NCBI RefSeq assembly: GCF_001856665.1
Contig: NZ_CP017781.1
Coordinates: 806,001-870,000, forward strand
Length of the DNA: 64,000 bases
From: Rhodobacter xanthinilyticus
Lineage (GTDB): Bacteria > Pseudomonadota > Alphaproteobacteria > Rhodobacterales > Rhodobacteraceae
Reading direction: 5' to 3'
Part shown: one piece after another, positions 59,243 to 64,000 of the stretch
How positions within the stretch are numbered: position 1 is the first letter of the stretch
Layout of the letters: each line of letters starts with the position of its first letter
The notes under the pieces: model-generated
Seen by the model: the letters and a program-made list of their open reading frames with translations, nothing else
Told to the model about the DNA's origin: nothing
Database searches by the model: none
Made by a program: the position numbers and the translations under genes

Positions 59243-60240
59243 CGGCTCACCTGTGCTTTCCCGGCCGCGCGCTCGGCCAGCGGAAAGGCCACGAGCCCGA
59301 TCGCGATCGCGAACCAGAGCGTCGTGAGCCGGATCACCGCCGTCGCCGGCACCGAAATCTCCAAGCCCACCCCCTCGAGCGAGAGGAGCGCCACCATCGC
59401 CGCCTCGGCCCCGCCAAGGCCGCCCGGCGCGCCGGTCAGCCCGCCCGCGAGCGTCGCGAAGAGAAAGATCGCGACCGCCCGCCACAGCGGGATCTCGGCG
59501 CCCATCCAGCCGAGGAGAAGATGAAAGGCCACGCCCTCGGCGAACCAGCCCGCGAGCCCGAGCAAAAGCGCAACCGTGAGCGTCGGACCATGCGAGAACC
59601 GCGTGAGCAAACGCGCCGCCCCCCGCGCGCGCGCAAAGAGCCGCGGCGCCCGCCCCAAAGCCCGATGCGCAAGCGTGATCGCCCCCGCCAGAAGCCGCGG
59701 CCGCGTCGCCATCACCGCAAGCGCAAAGCCAAGGGCCGCCACCGGCACCGCCCCGCGCACCCCCCCGGCGGCCAGCGCCACCGAAAGCCCCATCAGCCCC
59801 GCCATCGCCGCGAGATCGCCGGCCCGGTCCATCAGCGCGAGCGGCGCCGCGCGCTCGGCCGCCCAGCCCGTCTCCCGCGCGATCCAGCGCATCCGCACGA
59901 ATTCGCCCACCCGCCCCGGCGTCACCGACATCGCAAACCCTCCGAGATAATGGCGCAGGCTCTGCCCCGGCCCGACCGGAACCCCGAGCCGGCGCGCCAG
60001 AAGATGCCACCGCCCCGCGCGCAGCAGATAATTGAGCGCCGAGAGGCCCAAAAGCCCCGCCACCTGCGCATTCGAGAGCCCGCGTATCTGCGCCCAGCTC
60101 TCCGCCCAGCCGGTCGCGCCCGCCAGCCCCGCGAGCCCCGCCCCCACCAGCACGAGCAGCGCCGCCAGAAGCAGACGATCCCGCCAGCGGCGGGACGCGG
60201 CGCGCCGGGGCGCCGGTTTATCGGAGGTCAGGCTCATCAT
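59239..60240 (-). CDS. Flippase-like membrane protein (LPG synthase TM family)
   Basis: 333 aa with about eight membrane spans and the family features RAGRWHLLARRLG, GEFVRMRWIAR and PGGLGGAEAAMVALL. Proteins of the lysylphosphatidylglycerol synthase transmembrane family are suspected lipid or glycolipid flippases or flippase partners. As first gene of the dprE1-dprE2 unit it may transfer the prenyl-phospho-arabinose across the membrane. The start at 60240 follows GAGAGG; another ATG lies three bases later. Confidence 0.78.
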   Translation of the reverse strand: MMSLTSDKPAPRRAASRRWRDRLLLAALLVLVGAGLAGLAGATGWAESWAQIRGLSNAQVAGLLGLSALNYLLRAGRWHLLARRLGVPVGPGQSLRHYLGGFAMSVTPGRVGEFVRMRWIARETGWAAERAAPLALMDRAGDLAAMAGLMGLSVALAAGGVRGAVPVAALGFALAVMATRPRLLAGAITLAHRALGRAPRLFARARGAARLLTRFSHGPTLTVALLLGLAGWFAEGVAFHLLLGWMGAEIPLWRAVAIFLFATLAGGLTGAPGGLGGAEAAMVALLSLEGVGLEISVPATAVIRLTTLWFAIAIGLVAFPLAERAAGKAQVSR

Positions 60241-60371
60241 TGGCCCTCTCATAGCGACAGAATCGGGCAGGAATATGGAGCTGTTGAAAATTCGTGAACA
60301 ATTCTCGCGCGCGGGCCCCGCCCGGCGCCAGCTTGCCGTTTCTTCTTGGCAAAAATACGCAAGCAACAGCC

Positions 60372-60402
60372 AAAAAAGAGGCCCCGCCGCGCCGGCAGGG
60401 CC
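60372..60402 (-). terminator. Terminator of scoAB
   Basis: On the complement GGCCCTGCCG / CGGCGGGGCC (one G-T pair) form a 10-bp stem over a 3-nt loop, followed by TCTTTTTTGG, 25 bp after the scoB stop. Confidence 0.85.
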
Positions 60403-60426
60403 CCCCATCAATCCGCGTCACTCCGC

Positions 60427-61071
60427 TCAGTCGACGATCGTCGCCTCGGTCGCCGCGCGCAGCTGCGCCTCGGTGACGCCCTCGGCCAGCTCGACGATAT
60501 GCAGCCCCTTGTGGGTCACATCGAGCACGCCGAGATTGGTGATGATCCGGTCGACGACGCCCTTGCCGGTCAGCGGCAGCGTGCAGTCCTTGAGCACCTT
60601 CGACTCGCCATGCTTGTTGGTGTGATCCATCACCACCACCACGCGCTTGACGCCCGCGACGAGATCCATCGCGCCGCCCATGCCCTTGACGAGCTTGCCC
60701 GGGATCATCCAGTTCGCCAGATCCCCCTTCTCGGAGACCTCCATTGCGCCGAGGATCGCCATCGCGATCTTGCCGCCGCGGATCATGCCAAACGAGGTCG
60801 CGCTGTCGAAATAGGCGGTCTGCGGCAGCTCGGTGATCGTCTGCTTGCCGGCATTGATCAGATCGGGGTCTTCCTCGCCCTCAAAGGGGAAGGGGCCCAT
60901 GCCGAGCATGCCGTTTTCCGATTGCAGCGTGACGTTCACACCCTCGGGGATGAAATTCGGCACCAGAGTCGGGATCCCGATCCCGAGGTTCACATAGGTG
61001 CCGTCGCGCAGCTCTTGCGCGGCGCGCGCGGCCATCTGGTTGCGGTCCCAGCCCTTGATGAATTCGGCCAT
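60427..61071 (-). CDS. scoB: 3-oxoacid CoA-transferase subunit B
   Basis: 214 aa. It forms a heteromer with the adjacent A subunit to move CoA between succinyl-CoA and acetoacetate or a related 3-oxoacid. [12 protein letters not shown] (about residues 45-56) carries the catalytic Glu that forms the enzyme-CoA thioester; [14 protein letters not shown] and [20 protein letters not shown] follow. The ATG at 61071 overlaps the scoA stop (TGATG). Confidence 0.94.
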   Translation of the reverse strand: MAEFIKGWDRNQMAARAAQELRDGTYVNLGIGIPTLVPNFIPEGVNVTLQSENGMLGMGPFPFEGEEDPDLINAGKQTITELPQTAYFDSATSFGMIRGGKIAMAILGAMEVSEKGDLANWMIPGKLVKGMGGAMDLVAGVKRVVVVMDHTNKHGESKVLKDCTLPLTGKGVVDRIITNLGVLDVTHKGLHIVELAEGVTEAQLRAATEATIVD

Positions 61072-61775
61072 CACACTGCCTCCCGCTTGCGCACGGTGCG
61101 CTGTTCGATGCGTTTTTCGTGGGTGCCCTGAATCAGGCGATGCACATAGATCCCCGGCAGGTGGATCAGATCGGGGTCGAGCGAGCCGGTGGGCACGATC
61201 TCCTCGACCTCCATCACGCAGACCTTGCCGCACATCGCGGCCGGCGGGTTGAAGTTGCGCGCGGTCTTGCGGAAGATCGCATTGCCGCTTTCATCGGCCT
61301 TCCAGGCCTTCACGATCGAGACATCGGCGACGATGCCGCGCTCGAGCACATAGGTCTCGCCGTCGAACTCCTTGAGCTCCTTGCCCTCGGCGACAACGGT
61401 GCCGACGCCGGTCTTGGTGTAGAAACCCGGGATCCCGGCGCCGCCGGCGCGCATCCGCTCGGCCAAGGTGCCTTGCGGGTTGAACTCGAGCTCGAGCTCG
61501 CCCGAGAGATACTGGCGCATGAATTCCGCGTTCTCGCCGACATAGGACGAGATCATCTTCTTGATCTGGCGCGTGTCGAGCAGCTTGCCGAGGCCGAACC
61601 CGTCGACGCCGCAGTTGTTCGAGGCGATGGTGAGATCCTTCACCCCGTTTTCAACGAGCGCGTCGATCAGCAGCTCGGGGATGCCGCACAGCCCAAAGCC
61701 CCCCGCGGCGATGAACATGCCGTCGAACAAGAGCCCGTCGAGGGCCTCCTTCGCCGAACCGTAAACCTTCTTCAT
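61071..61775 (-). CDS. scoA: 3-oxoacid CoA-transferase subunit A
   Basis: 234 aa. The CoA-binding loop [16 protein letters not shown] (about residues 22-37), [15 protein letters not shown] and the later [15 protein letters not shown] are diagnostic. It enables use of ketone bodies and polyhydroxybutyrate-derived acetoacetate. Translationally coupled to scoB and ended by the terminator at 60372. Confidence 0.94.
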   Translation of the reverse strand: MKKVYGSAKEALDGLLFDGMFIAAGGFGLCGIPELLIDALVENGVKDLTIASNNCGVDGFGLGKLLDTRQIKKMISSYVGENAEFMRQYLSGELELEFNPQGTLAERMRAGGAGIPGFYTKTGVGTVVAEGKELKEFDGETYVLERGIVADVSIVKAWKADESGNAIFRKTARNFNPPAAMCGKVCVMEVEEIVPTGSLDPDLIHLPGIYVHRLIQGTHEKRIEQRTVRKREAV

Positions 61776-61898
61776 AGAGTCCTCCCGTTTCCGTCGGGGA
61801 ATTTGTGACGAAGGGGGGGCGGGCTGTCAATCGCGCCCGCGCGGCAGCGCAGCGCAAAGCCCCCGCGGGCGGCGCGCCGGGAGAGGGCGGACGCTCCG

Positions 61899-61927
61899 CG
61901 GGGGATATTTGCGCATCGTTGAAGGGC
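61899..61927. repeat. Copy of the GGGATATTT intergenic repeat
   Basis: GGGGATATTTGCGCATCGTTG matches the repeat found twice between recJ and glpX (about 21948 and 22000). It sits directly against the topA stop codon. Confidence 0.45.
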
Positions 61928-64000
61928 TCAGCCCTCGGCGTCGGGGGCGGCCTTCTTGGCGGGGGCTTTCTTCGCGGCCGGCTTCTTGGCCGGTGCCTTT
62001 TTCGCCGCCGGTTTCTTCGCGGCCGTCTTCTCGGCAGCGGGCTTGGCGGCGGCCTTCTTCGGCGCGGCTTTCTTCTTGCCGCCCTTGGTGGCCTTGGCCT
62101 CGAGAAGCGGCAGCGCGGCTTCGAGCGTCACCTCCTCGGGGGCGAGGTCCTTCGGCAGCGTCGCATTCACCTTGCCCCATTTGACATAGGGCCCGTAGCG
62201 GCCGGGCATCACCTGCACCGCGCCGCCCTCGGGGTGCTCGCCGAGCTCCTTGAGCGGTTGCGTGGCCGCCCCGCGCCCGGGCCCGCGGGCGAGTTTGAGC
62301 GCCAGAAGCTCCACTGCGCGGTTCATGCCGATGGTGAAGACCTCCTCGGCATCGGGGAGGTTGGCATAGGTCTTGCCCCATTTCACATAGGGGCCGAAGC
62401 GGCCGAGGTTGGTCTCGACGGGTTCGCCATCCTCGGGGTGGGGGCCGATCTGGCGCGGCAGGCTCAGGAGTTGCAGCGCGCGCTCAAGGTCGATCGACTC
62501 CGGCGCCCAGCCCTTCGGCAGGCTCGAGCGCGGCGGTTTCGGCACCGCCTCGGTGGGCTCGCCCTTTTGCACATAGGGGCCGAAGCGGCCGATGCGCAGC
62601 GTGATCGCCTGGCCCTCGTCATGGCCGAGCACCTTGCCGTCGAGCGCGGCGGTCTCGTCATCGCCGGGCGCCGAGAGCGGGCGGGTGTAGCGGCATTCGG
62701 GGTAGTTGCCGCAGCCGATGAAGGCCCCGCCCGAGCGCGCGGTCTTCAGATGCAGCCGGCCGGCGTGGCAGACCGGGCATTCGCGCGGGTCCGCGCCATC
62801 GGGGCGCGCGGGGTAGAGATGGGGCGAGAGAACTTCATCAATCTTGTCAAGGACTTCGCCGATGCGCAGATCGGCGGTCTCGCCGAGCGCTGCGGAGAAA
62901 TCGCGCCAGAACCGGGCGAGAACTTCCTTGTAATCGCGGTCGCCCGCCGAGATGTCATCGAGCTGATCCTCGAGATCGGCGGTGAAATCATATTCCACAT
63001 AGCGGCGGAAATAATTGCTCAGGAAGGCGGTGACGAGCCGCCCGGTATCCTCGGGGATCAGCCGGTTCTTGTCCTTGCGGACATAGCCGCGGTCCTGGAT
63101 CGTGGTGACGATCGAGGCATAGGTCGAGGGGCGCCCGATGCCGAGCTCTTCCATGCGCTTGACGAGCGTCGCCTCGGTGTAGCGCGGCGGCGGCTGGGTG
63201 AAATGCTGCTCGGGGGTGATGGCGCGTTTGTCGGCCGCCTCGCCCTGCATGATCTGCGGCAGGCGCGCGCCGTCCTCGCCCTCGTCGTCGTCGCGGCCCT
63301 GATCATAGACCTTGAGGAAGCCGTCGAAAGTGACCACCTGGCCGGTCGCGCGCAGCTCGACCTCCCCATCGGCGGAGCCCACATCGACCGTCGTGCGCTC
63401 CATCACCGCCGCCGCCATCTGGCTCGCGATCGTGCGCTTCCAGATCAGATCATAGAGCTTCCATTGATCATCGGCGAGCTTGAGCTTCTCCGGCCCGAGA
63501 TTCATGTCGGTCGGGCGGATACATTCGTGCGCTTCCTGCGCGTTCTTGGCCTTGTTCTTGTACATCCGCGGCGAGGCGGGGACGTAATTCGCGCCGAACC
63601 GCGCCTTGATCGCGTCGCGCGCGGCCATCACCGCCTCGGGCGCCATGTCGATGCCGTCGGTCCGCATATAGGTGATGTAGCCCGCCTCGTAGAGCCGTTG
63701 CGCGGCCGACATGCAGGCCTTGGCGCCCATGCCGAACTTGCGGCTCGCCTCCTGTTGCAGGGTCGAGGTCATGAACGGCGGGTAGGGGTTGCGGGTGGCG
63801 GGTTTCGCCTCGACCGATTTCACGGTGAGCGCGCGCGAGGAGACCGCCTGCACCGCGAGCTCGGCGTCGGTCGCGGTCGCGAGGTCGAACTTGTCGAGCT
63901 TCTTGCCGCCCAGAACCGTCAGCCGCGCGGTGAAGACCTGGCCGCGGGGCGTGGTGAGCTCGGCCGTCACCGTCCAGTATTCGCGCGCCCTGAAGGCCTC
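61928..64000 (-). CDS. topA: DNA topoisomerase I (5' part outside window)
   Basis: About 690 C-terminal residues are visible; the N-terminal Toprim part lies beyond the window. Type IA motifs are clear: AGYITYMRTDGIDMAPEA contains the active-site Tyr, and LGIGRPSTYASIVTTIQDRGYV follows. One four-cysteine zinc finger remains (CPVCHAGRLHLKTARSGGAFIGCGNYPECRYT). Three Gly/Tyr-rich RFGPYVKWG repeats follow, then a Lys/Ala-rich tail of 50 residues, common in alphaproteobacteria. It relaxes negative supercoils. Confidence 0.95.
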   Translation of the reverse strand, partial: EAFRAREYWTVTAELTTPRGQVFTARLTVLGGKKLDKFDLATATDAELAVQAVSSRALTVKSVEAKPATRNPYPPFMTSTLQQEASRKFGMGAKACMSAAQRLYEAGYITYMRTDGIDMAPEAVMAARDAIKARFGANYVPASPRMYKNKAKNAQEAHECIRPTDMNLGPEKLKLADDQWKLYDLIWKRTIASQMAAAVMERTTVDVGSADGEVELRATGQVVTFDGFLKVYDQGRDDDEGEDGARLPQIMQGEAADKRAITPEQHFTQPPPRYTEATLVKRMEELGIGRPSTYASIVTTIQDRGYVRKDKNRLIPEDTGRLVTAFLSNYFRRYVEYDFTADLEDQLDDISAGDRDYKEVLARFWRDFSAALGETADLRIGEVLDKIDEVLSPHLYPARPDGADPRECPVCHAGRLHLKTARSGGAFIGCGNYPECRYTRPLSAPGDDETAALDGKVLGHDEGQAITLRIGRFGPYVQKGEPTEAVPKPPRSSLPKGWAPESIDLERALQLLSLPRQIGPHPEDGEPVETNLGRFGPYVKWGKTYANLPDAEEVFTIGMNRAVELLALKLARGPGRGAATQPLKELGEHPEGGAVQVMPGRYGPYVKWGKVNATLPKDLAPEEVTLEAALPLLEAKATKGGKKKAAPKKAAAKPAAEKTAAKKPAAKKAPAKKPAAKKAPAKKAAPDAEG

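Overview
The window is a high-GC chromosome segment from an alphaproteobacterium of the Rhodobacteraceae/Paracoccaceae type. The evidence is the strong GC bias at third codon positions, the Tol-Pal cluster followed by tilS and ftsH, the fhs / chorismate mutase / folD group, a tad (Flp pilus) locus whose pilins carry the AVTVDW processing motif, and short intergenic repeats of a kind common in these genomes. The genus cannot be fixed from sequence alone.

Left flank (1-4994): a truncated nitroreductase, a histone-deacetylase-like hydrolase, a DUF167 protein, a CHAP-domain lipoprotein, an M48 metalloprotease lipoprotein, two coupled DUF6455 proteins and what looks like a bioF remnant.

Island (4995-19836): 14.8 kb integrated at the 3' end of one of two tandem tRNA-Glu(UUC) genes and bounded by a 19-bp direct repeat. 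It carries a P4-type tyrosine integrase at the left end, a restriction-modification pair (C5 cytosine methyltransferase plus a probable endonuclease), repeat-rich non-coding DNA that may hold a replication origin, and a long leftward operon. The operon starts with a helix-turn-helix gene beside the right att site, runs through small unknown genes and a terminase small subunit, and ends in a 1036-aa primase-polymerase/SF3 helicase. No large terminase, portal, capsid or tail gene is present. That combination fits a phage satellite (PICI-like element) rather than a prophage. The tRNA operon's own terminator now lies 14.8 kb away on the far side of the island.

Core region (20009-40522): recJ, glpX and hom on the minus strand; a TetR regulator; ybgC-tolQ-tolR-tolA-tolB-pal-cpoB; tilS; ftsH with a sigma32-like promoter; a Tam-like methyltransferase and a MOSC protein; fhs, chorismate mutase and folD; and a membrane-bound LytTR regulator.

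Tad locus (about 40529-54468, mostly minus strand): two Flp pilins, CpaB, CpaC, an OmpA-like lipoprotein, CpaE, CpaF, TadB, TadC, two TPR lipoproteins and the prepilin peptidase. A MoxR-like AAA ATPase and an unrelated multispan membrane protein lie nearby.

Right end (54815-64000): a lytic transglycosylase, then a set resembling the mycobacterial decaprenyl-phospho-arabinose pathway (HAD-UbiA fusion, DprE1, DprE2 and a flippase-like membrane protein), a 3-oxoacid CoA-transferase pair (scoAB), and topA cut by the window edge.
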